Source: Lentzea atacamensis
GTDB taxonomy: Bacteria; Actinomycetota; Actinomycetes; Mycobacteriales; Pseudonocardiaceae
Reading direction: 5' to 3'
Length of the DNA: 64,000 nucleotides
Assembly: GCF_003269295.1 (NCBI RefSeq)
Contig: NZ_QLTT01000003.1
Coordinates: 62,001-126,000, forward strand
Below are positions 33,565 to 41,292 of the stretch, in pieces; position 1 is the first letter of the stretch, and each line of letters starts with the position of its first letter. Both the position numbers and the translations under genes were made by a program. Under the pieces are notes generated by a model. That model did no database searches and was not told where the DNA came from. It saw only the letters and a program-made list of their open reading frames with translations.

Positions 33565-34326
33565 TCAGCGTACGAACCGGCCGGGACTCGTACCCAGGAC
33601 ACGGCGAAAGTGGCGAGTCAGGTGCGACTGGTCGTGGAACCCGGCCAGCACCGCCGCCTCTGCCGCCGGACGTCCCTCCACCAGATACCCGCGCGCAAGA
33701 TCCACGCGGCGCCCGGTCAGATACCGGTGCGGCGGCAGCCCGAACCGCCTGCTGAACGCCCGCACCAGATGCGTCGGGCTGGACTGCAGCTCCACCGAGG
33801 CCTCGGCGAGCGTGATCCCGGCGGGCAGCGACGCGTCCAGCAGCTGCCGCAACCGATCGGCCAGCGTCGGATCCGCGTGCACGGCGGGCGACGTGCCCGC
33901 GAAGCGGTGCCGGAGCCGTTCGGTGATCAACGCCAGCCGGCTGGACGCCTCGAACGGGTCGTCCAGCGTCACGTGCAGCTGGTGGACCCGCTGCCGCAAC
34001 AGGGGATCGACGAGCATCGGCGTGTCGACGGCCTTGCCGATCAGGTCTGACGGTAGCGCCGAACTGTCGAGGTACAGCACCCGCTTGTGGAAGCCGGTCG
34101 GATGCGCGGACCGCCCGTCGTGCGGCACGTGCGGCGGCAACAGCGTGACGCCGGAAACGAGAGCGCCGTGCTCGTGCCGGTCCAGTTCGTAGCGCACGGC
34201 ACCCGTGTCGATCAGCATCAACGTCCACGCGTCGTGCGTGTGCGCCGGGTAGACGTGAGTGGTGAAGGAGGCGTGGAAGACCTCCTTGATGCCTTCCACC
34301 GCCGGCTTCCAGGCGGCGACGCTCAT
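33565..34326 (-). CDS. AraC-family transcriptional regulator
   Basis: A 253-residue regulator. An N-terminal cupin-like sensing domain (VYPAHTHDAWTLMLIDTG, TLLPPHVPHDGR) precedes the C-terminal double HTH of AraC proteins: ITLAEASVELQSSPTHLVRA then FSRRFGLPPHRYLTGRRVDL, and the second helix pair with FHDQSHLTRHFRRVLGTSPG. ATG 34326 lies 6 nt after TACGTT (34338-34333); the frame extends further upstream but overlaps the divergent gene. It is divergent from the DUF2000 gene with a 49-bp gap, a common arrangement for this regulator and its target. Confidence 0.88.
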   Translation of the reverse strand: MSVAAWKPAVEGIKEVFHASFTTHVYPAHTHDAWTLMLIDTGAVRYELDRHEHGALVSGVTLLPPHVPHDGRSAHPTGFHKRVLYLDSSALPSDLIGKAVDTPMLVDPLLRQRVHQLHVTLDDPFEASSRLALITERLRHRFAGTSPAVHADPTLADRLRQLLDASLPAGITLAEASVELQSSPTHLVRAFSRRFGLPPHRYLTGRRVDLARGYLVEGRPAAEAAVLAGFHDQSHLTRHFRRVLGTSPGRFVR

Positions 34327-34375
34327 GTCAGAAACGTACAAGACCCCCATCCCGAATGCCCGCGATCGTGGGTAC

Positions 34376-34774
34376 ATGTTCGACACCAAGATCGCTGTGT
34401 TGCTGCGCGACGACCTGGCCGGATGGCAGGCGCTGAACGTGACCGCCTTCCTCGTGAGCGGGCTGCCCGACGAGCTCCGCGGCGAGCCGTACGTGGACGC
34501 CGACGACGTCAACTACCTGCCGATGTTCCGCCAGCCCGTCGTGGTCCTGCAGGGCGACCAGGAGCTGCTCAGGAAGGCCCACGAGCGTGCGCTGAACCGC
34601 AACCAGCCGATGGCGATCTTCACGGCGGACCTGTTCGCGACGGGCAACGACGCCGACAACCGTGCCGCGGTGCGCAAAGTCCACACGCAGGACCTCGACC
34701 TGGTCGGGATCGCGGTGCACGGCCAGAAGAACGCCGTCGACAAGATCTTCAAGGGCGCCCGCATGCATCCGTGA
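34376..34774 (+). CDS. DUF2000 family protein
   Basis: A 132-residue cytoplasmic protein with TKIAVLLRDDLAGWQALNVT at the start, FRQPVVVLQGD in the middle and DLDLVGIAVHGQKNAVDKIF at the end. This matches DUF2000, which has a peptidyl-tRNA-hydrolase-II-like fold and no settled function. ATG 34376 lies 6 nt after GATCGT (34364-34369). It is divergent from AraC and probably controlled by it. The 132-bp gap after it contains nothing I can name. Confidence 0.8.
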   Translation: MFDTKIAVLLRDDLAGWQALNVTAFLVSGLPDELRGEPYVDADDVNYLPMFRQPVVVLQGDQELLRKAHERALNRNQPMAIFTADLFATGNDADNRAAVRKVHTQDLDLVGIAVHGQKNAVDKIFKGARMHP

Positions 34775-34906
34775 TCGACTTCGAACCATGTCGGTCGGTA
34801 CGCGTGAGCTCTGGAGCATTGCGCACCCGACGGTGATGATGCCGTCTCGTCGCAGGCGCATCACCGAGGTCAGCGCGGCCGCCGGAAACGCGCTTCAATT
34901 CTGACC

Positions 34907-35485
34907 GTGATCAAGCTGCTCCGGATGGCCGTGTTCCTGCTGGTTCTTTCGGCGGAGGTCTACCTGATCGTGGTGCTGGGGGACCGGTTCCGTCCCGTCA
35001 ACCACTTCAGCTACTTCACCGTGCTGTCGAACGTGTTCGCGGCGTGCGTGGCGTTGCTGGGGGTGTTCAGACCGGTCTCCCCGCAGATCAGGGGCGCGGC
35101 CGTGCTCTACATGACCACCACGGGGATCGTGTACGCGGTCCTGCTGCAGGGCGTCGACGTGCAGACACCCGCCTATGCGAACTGGGTGCTGCACGTCGTC
35201 GTCCCGATCCTGGTCGTCGTGGAGTGGCTGATCGCGCCGGAACGAACTACGAGAGTGTGGATCTGGCTGTCGTTCCCGCTCGCCTACCTGATCTACACGC
35301 TGGTCCGCGGGCCGATCGTGGGCTGGTACCCGTACCCGTTCCTCGACCCGCGCCCACGTGGGTACATGGACGTCGCACTGACCTGCGTGTCCGTTGCCGT
35401 GATCCTCGGTGCGCTGGCGCTCTTCGTCTCGTGGGCTGGTGCGAAATTGGCCCAGAAAAACAGCGCTGTCTTGTCCCATGACTAG
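34907..35485 (+). CDS. Pr6Pr-family integral membrane protein
   Basis: A 192-residue protein with six hydrophobic segments, including MAVFLLVLSAEVYLIVVL, YFTVLSNVFAACVALLGVF, WVLHVVVPILVVVEWLI and VALTCVSVAVILGALALF. The family phrases FSYFTVLSN, LHVVVPI and PYPFLDP are present. Function is unknown. GTG start without a clear Shine-Dalgarno. Confidence 0.78.
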   Translation: MIKLLRMAVFLLVLSAEVYLIVVLGDRFRPVNHFSYFTVLSNVFAACVALLGVFRPVSPQIRGAAVLYMTTTGIVYAVLLQGVDVQTPAYANWVLHVVVPILVVVEWLIAPERTTRVWIWLSFPLAYLIYTLVRGPIVGWYPYPFLDPRPRGYMDVALTCVSVAVILGALALFVSWAGAKLAQKNSAVLSHD

Positions 35486-35512
35486 GGCCAATCATCGCCC
35501 TACGGTCTAGTC

Positions 35513-36718
35513 ATGACCAGGCGACTCGCGTACGCGCAGCTGACGAACTCCATCGGTGACGGCGGGTTTCTCGTCGTTTCGGCGTTGTACTTCACCCAGA
35601 TCGTCGGCCTGGGCGCGGCACGGGTCGGGCTCGCCCTGACCCTCGCGTGGGGCGTCGGTGCCGTCGCCGGCGTCGCGCTCGGACACGTCGCCGACCACCT
35701 CGGCCCGCGCACCACCGCCGTTGTGCTCGCGAGTGCCACCGCGGTGAGCATCTCGATCCTGCTCCTCACCCGGAACTTCGTGGCGTTCGTGCTGGTCATG
35801 TGCCTGTACGCGAGCTTCCAGAGCGGCCTGCAGGCGTCGCGGCAGGCTCTGCTCGCCGGCCTCACGACGCCGGAGGAACGGACACGAGCCCGTGCGCGGA
35901 TCCAGTCCACGGCCAACGCGGGCATCGCGATCGGCGCGGCGATGGGCGGGTTCGCGTTGCACCTCGGCACCGAGGCCGCCTACACGGCCGTGTTCGTGCT
36001 CGACGCGCTCAGCTTCCTCGCCGCGGCAGCGATTCTGGGCACGCTGCCGGAGACCGCGATGACCCGTGCCAAGGGCAGGTTCGACGTCCTGAAGGACCGC
36101 CCGTACGCGCTGATCACGTTGATCAACGCGGTGATGCTGCTCTACATGCCGCTGCTGAGCCTGATCATCCCGCTGTGGATCGTGCAGCGGACCGAGGCAC
36201 CGGCGTGGCTCGCCGCCGCACTGCTGGTGCTCAACACCGCTGCCGTCGTGCTGTTCCAGGTGCGGATCGCCAAGCGCGCCACCGGTCTCGGCGAGGCGTC
36301 CAGGCTCGTGCGGCACGCCGGGCTGATCATGCTCGCGTCCTGCGCGGTGTTCGCGGTGACGGCGTTCAGCTTCGGCGCCTGGCCCGCGGCGGCGTTGCTG
36401 ATCGCGGCCGCCGCGCTGCAGGTGCTCGGCGAGATGTTGCTCGCCTCCGGGGCGTGGGAGATCAGCTTCTCCCTCGCGCCCGCCGACCGGCAGGGCCAGT
36501 ACCAGGGCTTCTTCGCGACCGGCACCGCGGTCGCGCGCATGGTCGGCCCCGCGCTGCTCACCACCGTCGTGCTCGGCTGGGGCACGATCGGCTGGCTCGT
36601 GGTCGGCGGGCTGTTCGTCGTCGCCGGCTACGCGATGGGACCTGCGGTGCGCTGGGCCCGCGAGAAGAACTCCACCAGCTCCGGCGCCATGACGGACGGC
36701 CTGTACATGTGCGTCTGA
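35513..36718 (+). CDS. MFS transporter
   Basis: A 401-residue major facilitator transporter with 12 predicted helices. The loop between helices 2 and 3 carries GHVADHLGPRTT, the MFS signature region, and the N-half ends with ASFQSGLQASRQALLAGLTT. Likely an exporter of a small molecule; specificity is unknown. ATG 35513 lies 6 nt after TACGGT (35501-35506). The C-terminal 30 codons overlap the convergent alpha/beta hydrolase gene antisense by 91 bp. Confidence 0.88.
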   Translation: MTRRLAYAQLTNSIGDGGFLVVSALYFTQIVGLGAARVGLALTLAWGVGAVAGVALGHVADHLGPRTTAVVLASATAVSISILLLTRNFVAFVLVMCLYASFQSGLQASRQALLAGLTTPEERTRARARIQSTANAGIAIGAAMGGFALHLGTEAAYTAVFVLDALSFLAAAAILGTLPETAMTRAKGRFDVLKDRPYALITLINAVMLLYMPLLSLIIPLWIVQRTEAPAWLAAALLVLNTAAVVLFQVRIAKRATGLGEASRLVRHAGLIMLASCAVFAVTAFSFGAWPAAALLIAAAALQVLGEMLLASGAWEISFSLAPADRQGQYQGFFATGTAVARMVGPALLTTVVLGWGTIGWLVVGGLFVVAGYAMGPAVRWAREKNSTSSGAMTDGLYMCV

Positions 36719-37455
36719 CCCGGCAACGTCCGGTACTCCACGTCTTTCCCGAGCACCTCCGCGACGTTCTTCATGGTGTTGCGGAGGTACTGGGGGCTCT
36801 TGCCGCCGTCCATCGCGAGCGTCGGCACCTTGACGTTCCAGCGGTCGGTCGGCAGCGGCGAGCCGCGGCCGTCGTCGCCGAGGATGGTCAGGTCCCACGG
36901 CAGCGTGTGCGCGACGAGCTTCAGCTTCTTCCACATCGGGGTCAGCTTCATGATCGCGACCCCGAAACCGGGCACACCGACGATCTTCATGAACGTCGAG
37001 AGCATCCCGGAACGGTCGCCCCGAGCGAGCATGTCGTTCATCTGCTCGACGATGTCGGCGGGCCGTGGCTTGTACGTGTCGTCCACGACGAACGGCGTCT
37101 CGTAGAGAGCGAGCCGTGAGATGCCCGGCAGCCGTGACGCGGCCTCCATCGCCAGGACCGCTCCCGAGGACACACCGAACACGAAGGCGCTGCCGCCGGC
37201 TTCCTTGATCAGCGCGTCGATGTCCTCGACCTCGCGCTCCAGGGACCACGGCGTCGCGCCGTCGCCGGTCTCGCCGCGGCCGCGCCGGTCGTAGGTGTAG
37301 ACGGTGAAGTTCTTGTCCAGCACGGACGCCAGCTCGGTCGTCGGCCCGAACTTCCGGTGGCACATCGCGCCGTCCACGAGGATCAGCGCGGGTCCGGAAC
37401 CGGTGATCGAGTACGCGATCTCGGTGCCGTCGGCGGAGGTCGTGAGGCGCGTCAT
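36628..37455 (-). CDS. Alpha/beta hydrolase
   Basis: A 275-residue hydrolase with TTSADGTEIAYSITGSGPAL at the start, YDRRGRGETGDG, the nucleophile elbow GVSSGAVLAMEAA (Ser near 100), VPTLAMDGGKSP and LPGQTHMYRP (His). The oxyanion segment is LVDGAMCHRKFGP, not the usual HG. The ATG overlaps the stop of the upstream SRPBCC gene (ATGA), so they are co-translated. The substrate is unknown. Confidence 0.85.
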   Translation of the reverse strand: MTRLTTSADGTEIAYSITGSGPALILVDGAMCHRKFGPTTELASVLDKNFTVYTYDRRGRGETGDGATPWSLEREVEDIDALIKEAGGSAFVFGVSSGAVLAMEAASRLPGISRLALYETPFVVDDTYKPRPADIVEQMNDMLARGDRSGMLSTFMKIVGVPGFGVAIMKLTPMWKKLKLVAHTLPWDLTILGDDGRGSPLPTDRWNVKVPTLAMDGGKSPQYLRNTMKNVAEVLGKDVEYRTLPGQTHMYRPSVMAPELVEFFSRAQRTAGPIA

Positions 37456-38135
37456 TTCTGCTCTCCCAGGGTGATGTCGAGGAAGCTCTGCCAGTCCTGC
37501 TCGGACTCGTCGCCGGAGAAGACGTGGTGTGCGGCGATCATCGGACCGTGGAAGCCGCGCAGGAAGCGGTACATGCCGCGTTCGGTGCGCAGTCCGAGGG
37601 TGTGCGCGTTGCGGTGGTACTCGACGGCGCCTGAGAGCTTCTCCGCGAGCGCCTCGTCGAGCGTCTTCCAGGCCGCGTCCCAGTCGCTGATCATCGGCCC
37701 GAACACCGTGAGCGGGCGGGCGGTCCGGCCGGGGAAGTGGTGCAGGTACTCGACCAGCGTCCGCCAGAACAGCGCGCCACCGAGCTTCATCGCCTCGAAC
37801 TCGTCGGCCCAGTCGTCGCCGGGCAGGAAGCCGCTCGTGACCATCCGCAGCACGGTGCTGCCGTGGTCGCGGCCCTCGACCATGAACTCGTAGGCGATGA
37901 ACCGGCCGTCGGGTTCCACGCCGCTGTCGTGCTTGAAGTGGTGGGGCGGGTCCCACGCGGTGATCTCGTGCGTCGGCCGGTACTCGCCGAACGCGAGCTT
38001 GACCTGGCCGTCCTCCACCTCGTTGCGACCCATGAACCACGAGTCGATACCGGGACCGGTCGCGATGGCCTCCCAGACGTCCTCGACGGACGCCGGCACC
38101 TCGATCTCCTCAGTGCCCTCGAACCCGTGGCCCAT
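37452..38135 (-). CDS. SRPBCC/AHSA1-domain protein
   Basis: A 227-residue protein with a START/Bet v1-like ligand-binding fold: EIEVPASVEDVWEAIATGPG, SWFMGRNEVEDG, HEITAWDPPHHFKHDSG. The second half (from 125) is an additional helical domain of unknown role. In actinobacteria these genes are often paired with an ArsR repressor; none is adjacent, but an inverted repeat upstream could be the operator. It forms a two-gene operon with the alpha/beta hydrolase. Confidence 0.82.
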   Translation of the reverse strand: MGHGFEGTEEIEVPASVEDVWEAIATGPGIDSWFMGRNEVEDGQVKLAFGEYRPTHEITAWDPPHHFKHDSGVEPDGRFIAYEFMVEGRDHGSTVLRMVTSGFLPGDDWADEFEAMKLGGALFWRTLVEYLHHFPGRTARPLTVFGPMISDWDAAWKTLDEALAEKLSGAVEYHRNAHTLGLRTERGMYRFLRGFHGPMIAAHHVFSGDESEQDWQSFLDITLGEQK

Positions 38136-38188
38136 CAGTTCTCCCCTCCTGGCTTCGTGGATGGTCCCATCCTGGCGCCGACGACTCT

Positions 38189-38222
38189 TTTAGTCAAGAC
38201 AGTCCTTCTAGTCTTGACAAAA
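38189..38222. promoter_or_regulatory. Inverted-repeat operator between SRPBCC and DUF998 genes
   Basis: GTCAAGAC (38193-38200) and GTCTTGAC (38211-38218) form a perfect inverted repeat with a 10-bp spacer, extended by TTT/AAA on the flanks. Each arm also contains a TTGAC(A/T) -35-like hexamer pointing outward, so one dimeric regulator (ArsR type would fit) could control both divergent genes. Confidence 0.55.
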
Positions 38223-38272
38223 AAAGTTGTCGGTGGTTCCGTTCTCGCCACCAACTTCGTCAGGAGGAACCC

Positions 38273-38857
38273 ATGTCCCGCATCGCGTGTGGTGTCGTCG
38301 CCGGCCCGCTCTACCTCGTGGTCGGCTACGCCCAGGCCTTCACCCGCGAGGGCTTCGACCTCTCGCGGCACCCGTTCAGCATGCTCAGCCTCGGTTCGCT
38401 CGGCTGGATCCAGATCGCGAACTTCGTCGTGAGCGGCGCGTTGTTCGTCATCGCCGCCACCGGCATGGCGAAGCACACCAAATGGGGCGCGCGGCTCATC
38501 GGCCTGATGGGCGTGGGGATGATCCTCGGCGGGGTCTTCGTCGCCGATCCCGGGCTGGGCTTCCCGGCAGGCGCACCGGAGGGGCCACCGTCGTCGATGT
38601 CCTGGCACGGCGCGTTGCACGCGGTGGCGTTCGGACTCGCCATGATCGGCTGGATCGGGGCGTGCTTCGTGTTCGCGCGTAGGCTCGGGGGATGGCTGGC
38701 GGTGATGAGCGGCCTGACGGGCGTGCTCCTGATGGTGCCGATGGCGTTCCTGGGCAACCCGTCCGGCACCGTGCTGCTCTACGTGGTGGCGACGATCGGC
38801 TGGCTGTGGACCTCGGCCGTGTCCCTGAAGCTGAGCCGGTCTGCCTGCTCGAACTGA
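38273..38857 (+). CDS. DUF998 integral membrane protein
   Basis: A 194-residue protein with six hydrophobic segments and the DUF998 phrases FDLSRHPFSMLSLG and WHGALHAVAFG. Function is unknown. AGGAGGAA precedes the ATG. It is divergent from the SRPBCC gene and shares the inverted-repeat region. A 25-codon frame (38854-38931) overlapping its stop as CTGA encodes LICPECGRVTT..GCAACLQTS, a possible tiny zinc-binding peptide. Confidence 0.82.
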   Translation: MSRIACGVVAGPLYLVVGYAQAFTREGFDLSRHPFSMLSLGSLGWIQIANFVVSGALFVIAATGMAKHTKWGARLIGLMGVGMILGGVFVADPGLGFPAGAPEGPPSSMSWHGALHAVAFGLAMIGWIGACFVFARRLGGWLAVMSGLTGVLLMVPMAFLGNPSGTVLLYVVATIGWLWTSAVSLKLSRSACSN

Positions 38858-38918
38858 TCTGCCCCGAGTGCGGGCGCGTCACCACCGACGAGGACGCGCC
38901 CGGTTGTGCGGCCTGCCT

Positions 38919-39143
38919 TCAGACGAGCTGATGGGCGTGCATCTTGCTGATGTCGTAGGACACCCCGCAGAACGTGCACTGCAGCCCGTACCTGCTGCTG
39001 ATGGTGAACAGCGGGATGAAGAAGATGGTGGGCTTCGTGTAGCGCCGGAACAGGTTGTGCGCGGCCTGGTGGTGGCAGTGCCCGCACACCAGTGACAGCA
39101 TCCGCAGCTGCTCGATCGTCGTCCGCCAGCCGAAAATGACCAT
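38919..39143 (-). CDS. Small zinc-ribbon protein
   Basis: A 74-residue protein with two CxxC pairs, CGHCHHQAAH near 18 and CTFCGV near 56, separated by a hydrophobic stretch (KPTIFFIPLFTISSRYG). It is probably zinc-binding and perhaps membrane-associated. ATG 39143 is preceded by GGGAG. Short zinc-ribbon proteins of this layout are widespread in actinobacteria, and no function is known. Confidence 0.7.
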   Translation of the reverse strand: MVIFGWRTTIEQLRMLSLVCGHCHHQAAHNLFRRYTKPTIFFIPLFTISSRYGLQCTFCGVSYDISKMHAHQLV

Positions 39144-39198
39144 CTGCGCTCCCTGGGTTGGCTGTCCCTTTGACGTCTGACGTCCTGTTCGAGTTGCA

Positions 39199-39735
39199 GT
39201 GAGCCCGGCATCTTCAGAAGCTGCACAGGTGGACGACCTGCTGCGGCCATGGCAAGCCTGCGACGCTCCGATCATCCTGGCCGCGGCCGCCGAGCCCGGG
39301 ATGGACCGCCAGTTCACCGCTCCGGTGGACTCGCTGGCCGCCGCCGAGGAGTGGATCGCGCTGTGCACGGCCCGGCAGGTCCAGGGTGGCGCGTACGCCT
39401 TCGCCGTGCTGGACGACGGCGTACCCGTCGGGAACGTCACGGTGTCGAACGTCGAACTCCGCCACCTCACCGGGTGGGTGTCGTACTGGGTGCTGTCCGA
39501 GGCGCGCGGCAAGGGGCTGGCCACGAAGGCCTGCCGGGAGGTCAGCGAGTTCGCGTTCGCGGAGCTGGGGCTCTTCCGGCTGGAGCTCGCGCACCGGCTG
39601 GACAACCCCGCGTCCTGCCGGGTGGCGGTGGGCGCCGGGTTCGGGGCGGAAGGTGTGGAACGGGCCAAGCTGCTCTACGACGGGGTGCGGTACGACACCG
39701 AGACCCATGCCCGGCTCGCGACTGATCAGTTCTGA
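39199..39735 (+). CDS. GNAT-family N-acetyltransferase
   Basis: A 178-residue RimJ/RimL-like acetyltransferase using acetyl-CoA. It has VGNVTVSNVELRHLTGWVSY, the acetyl-CoA loop EARGKGLATKACRE, FRLELAHRLDNPASCRVAVG and AGFGAEGVERA. The acceptor could be a protein N-terminus or a small amine. GTG start with no clear ribosome-binding site. Confidence 0.87.
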   Translation: MSPASSEAAQVDDLLRPWQACDAPIILAAAAEPGMDRQFTAPVDSLAAAEEWIALCTARQVQGGAYAFAVLDDGVPVGNVTVSNVELRHLTGWVSYWVLSEARGKGLATKACREVSEFAFAELGLFRLELAHRLDNPASCRVAVGAGFGAEGVERAKLLYDGVRYDTETHARLATDQF

Positions 39736-39750
39736 GGTTCGCTTCCGGGG

Positions 39751-39768
39751 CAGCCGGGTAACCGGCTG
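39751..39768 (+). terminator. Hairpin with GTAA tetraloop before the nucleotidyltransferase operon
   Basis: CAGCCGG (39751-39757) and CCGGCTG (39762-39768) form a 7-bp stem closed by GTAA, a stable GNRA-type loop, 3 nt before the ATG at 39772. It may end the GNAT transcript or lie in the operon leader. Confidence 0.4.
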
Positions 39769-39771
39769 TGC

Positions 39772-40362
39772 ATGAGCGACGTGCAGGACGAGCTGCTGCG
39801 GACGCTGACCAAAGTCGCGAACGCCTTGCGCAGCGCGGAGATACCGTTCGCCCTGACGGGCGGATGCGCGGGTTATGCACGCGGTGGGCCGGCGAGCGAA
39901 CACGACGTGGACCTGCTGGTGCGTGAACAGGACGCGGCCGAGGCGGTCCGCGTCCTCGTGCAGCGCGGCCTGCGAGCCGCGGAGCCCCCTGAGGACTGGC
40001 TGCTGAAGGTCTACGACGGCGACTCGCTGGTGGACCTGCTGTTCCGGCCCAACGAGCGCCCGGTCACCGACGAGATCCTTGCCATGGCCGAGGAGCTTCC
40101 CGTCGGTTCGGTCGTGCTGCCGGTGATGCCGGCGACGTTCGTGCTGAGCAGCAAGCTGCTGGTGCTGGACGGGCACCGCTGTGACTTCAGCGAGCTGCTG
40201 CCGTTCGCCCGCGCCCTCAGAGAGCAGATCGACTGGGACCAGGTGCGCGAGGAGACCAAGCACTCCCCGTACGCGGAGGCGTTCCTGGTGCTCATCGAAC
40301 GCCTGGAGATCATCGGGAGGGGCAATGGAATCCGAGCAGTACCTCGCGGCAAACCTGCGTAG
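39772..40362 (+). CDS. Nucleotidyltransferase-fold protein
   Basis: A 196-residue protein of the nucleotidyltransferase fold: PFALTGGCAGYARGGPASEH then DVDLLV, giving the GG and DxD-type acidic motif (HDVDLL), with a later acid in SLVDLLF. The family includes antitoxin-like and aminoglycoside-modifying relatives, and activity is unknown. First gene of an overlapping operon; its 3' end overlaps the BON-like gene by 38 bp. Confidence 0.75.
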   Translation: MSDVQDELLRTLTKVANALRSAEIPFALTGGCAGYARGGPASEHDVDLLVREQDAAEAVRVLVQRGLRAAEPPEDWLLKVYDGDSLVDLLFRPNERPVTDEILAMAEELPVGSVVLPVMPATFVLSSKLLVLDGHRCDFSELLPFARALREQIDWDQVREETKHSPYAEAFLVLIERLEIIGRGNGIRAVPRGKPA

Positions 40363-40573
40363 GGCGATGGCGGAGGACCCCAGAACGGCCGAGCTCGGCG
40401 TGCGGGTCACCGTGCGCGGTGATCACGTGATGCTCTCCGGCGACGTGGCGTGCGCGGAACGGCGGAAGGCGCTCGAAGAGGTGCTGCACGAGGCCGCGCC
40501 CGAGCTGAAGATCTTCAACGACGTGCGGGTGACGCCGGCTGGAGAACCGGAGGGTGAGGAGGACCTGCGATGA
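40325..40573 (+). CDS. BON-domain-like small protein
   Basis: An 82-residue protein: EQYLAANLRRAMAEDPRTAE, then GVRVTVRGDHVMLSGDVACA, then a helix and LKIFNDVRVTPA. The beta-alpha-beta layout with V-x-L-x-G-x-V matches a single BON domain, which usually binds phospholipid or acts in the envelope. No signal peptide. GGGAGGGG precedes the ATG. Its stop overlaps the start of the metallophosphoesterase (ATGA). Confidence 0.7.
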   Translation: MESEQYLAANLRRAMAEDPRTAELGVRVTVRGDHVMLSGDVACAERRKALEEVLHEAAPELKIFNDVRVTPAGEPEGEEDLR

Positions 40574-41292
40574 TCCGGATCGCAGCTGTCGGCGACATCC
40601 ATCTCGGCGAGGACATGCGCGGCAGGCTCCGCCCGGCCCTCGAGAAGGTCGGTGAGCACGCGGACATACTGCTGCTGGCCGGTGACCTGACTCGGCACGG
40701 CACGGTCGCCGAGGCGCAGGTGGTCGCCGAGGAGTTCGCGGACCTGCCGGTGCCCGTCGTCGCCGTGCTCGGCAACCACGACCACCAGGACGACAAGCCC
40801 CTCGAAGTCACCAAGACGTTGCAGGACAAGGGCATCCACGTGCTGGAGGGCACGACGTTCGAGGCGCGGATCAACGGCTGCACCCTCGGCGTCGCGGGCG
40901 TGAAGGGCTTCGGCGGCGGGTTCGCGGGCAAGTGCGGGAGCGCGTTCGGTGAGCGCGAGATGAAGGCGTTCATCCAGCACACCTGTGACATCGCGGAGAC
41001 CCTGGAGCAGGCACTGTCCGAACTGGACACGGACATCAAGGTGGCGCTGACCCACTACGCGCCGGTGCCGGACACGTTGCGCGGAGAGCCGCCGGAGATC
41101 TACCCGTTCCTCGGCTCGTACCTGCTGGGCGAGGCGATCGACTCGACCGGCACGCATCTCGCCATCCACGGGCACGCGCACTTCGGCACCGAGCAGGGCA
41201 TGACACCGGGCGGGGTGCGGGTCCGCAACGTGGCGCAGCCGATCATCCGGTCCGCCTACACGGTCTACGTGATGGAAGGTGCGAACGCATGA
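40570..41292 (+). CDS. Calcineurin-like metallophosphoesterase
   Basis: A 240-residue dinuclear metal phosphoesterase. Metal-ligand motifs are in order: GDIHLGED (D-x-H), LLLAGDLTRHG (GD), VLGNHDHQ (GNHD), ALTHYAPV (H) and IHGHAHFG (GHxH). The substrate could be a phosphodiester or phosphoprotein. ATGA overlap with both neighbours shows tight translational coupling. Confidence 0.9.
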   Translation: MIRIAAVGDIHLGEDMRGRLRPALEKVGEHADILLLAGDLTRHGTVAEAQVVAEEFADLPVPVVAVLGNHDHQDDKPLEVTKTLQDKGIHVLEGTTFEARINGCTLGVAGVKGFGGGFAGKCGSAFGEREMKAFIQHTCDIAETLEQALSELDTDIKVALTHYAPVPDTLRGEPPEIYPFLGSYLLGEAIDSTGTHLAIHGHAHFGTEQGMTPGGVRVRNVAQPIIRSAYTVYVMEGANA

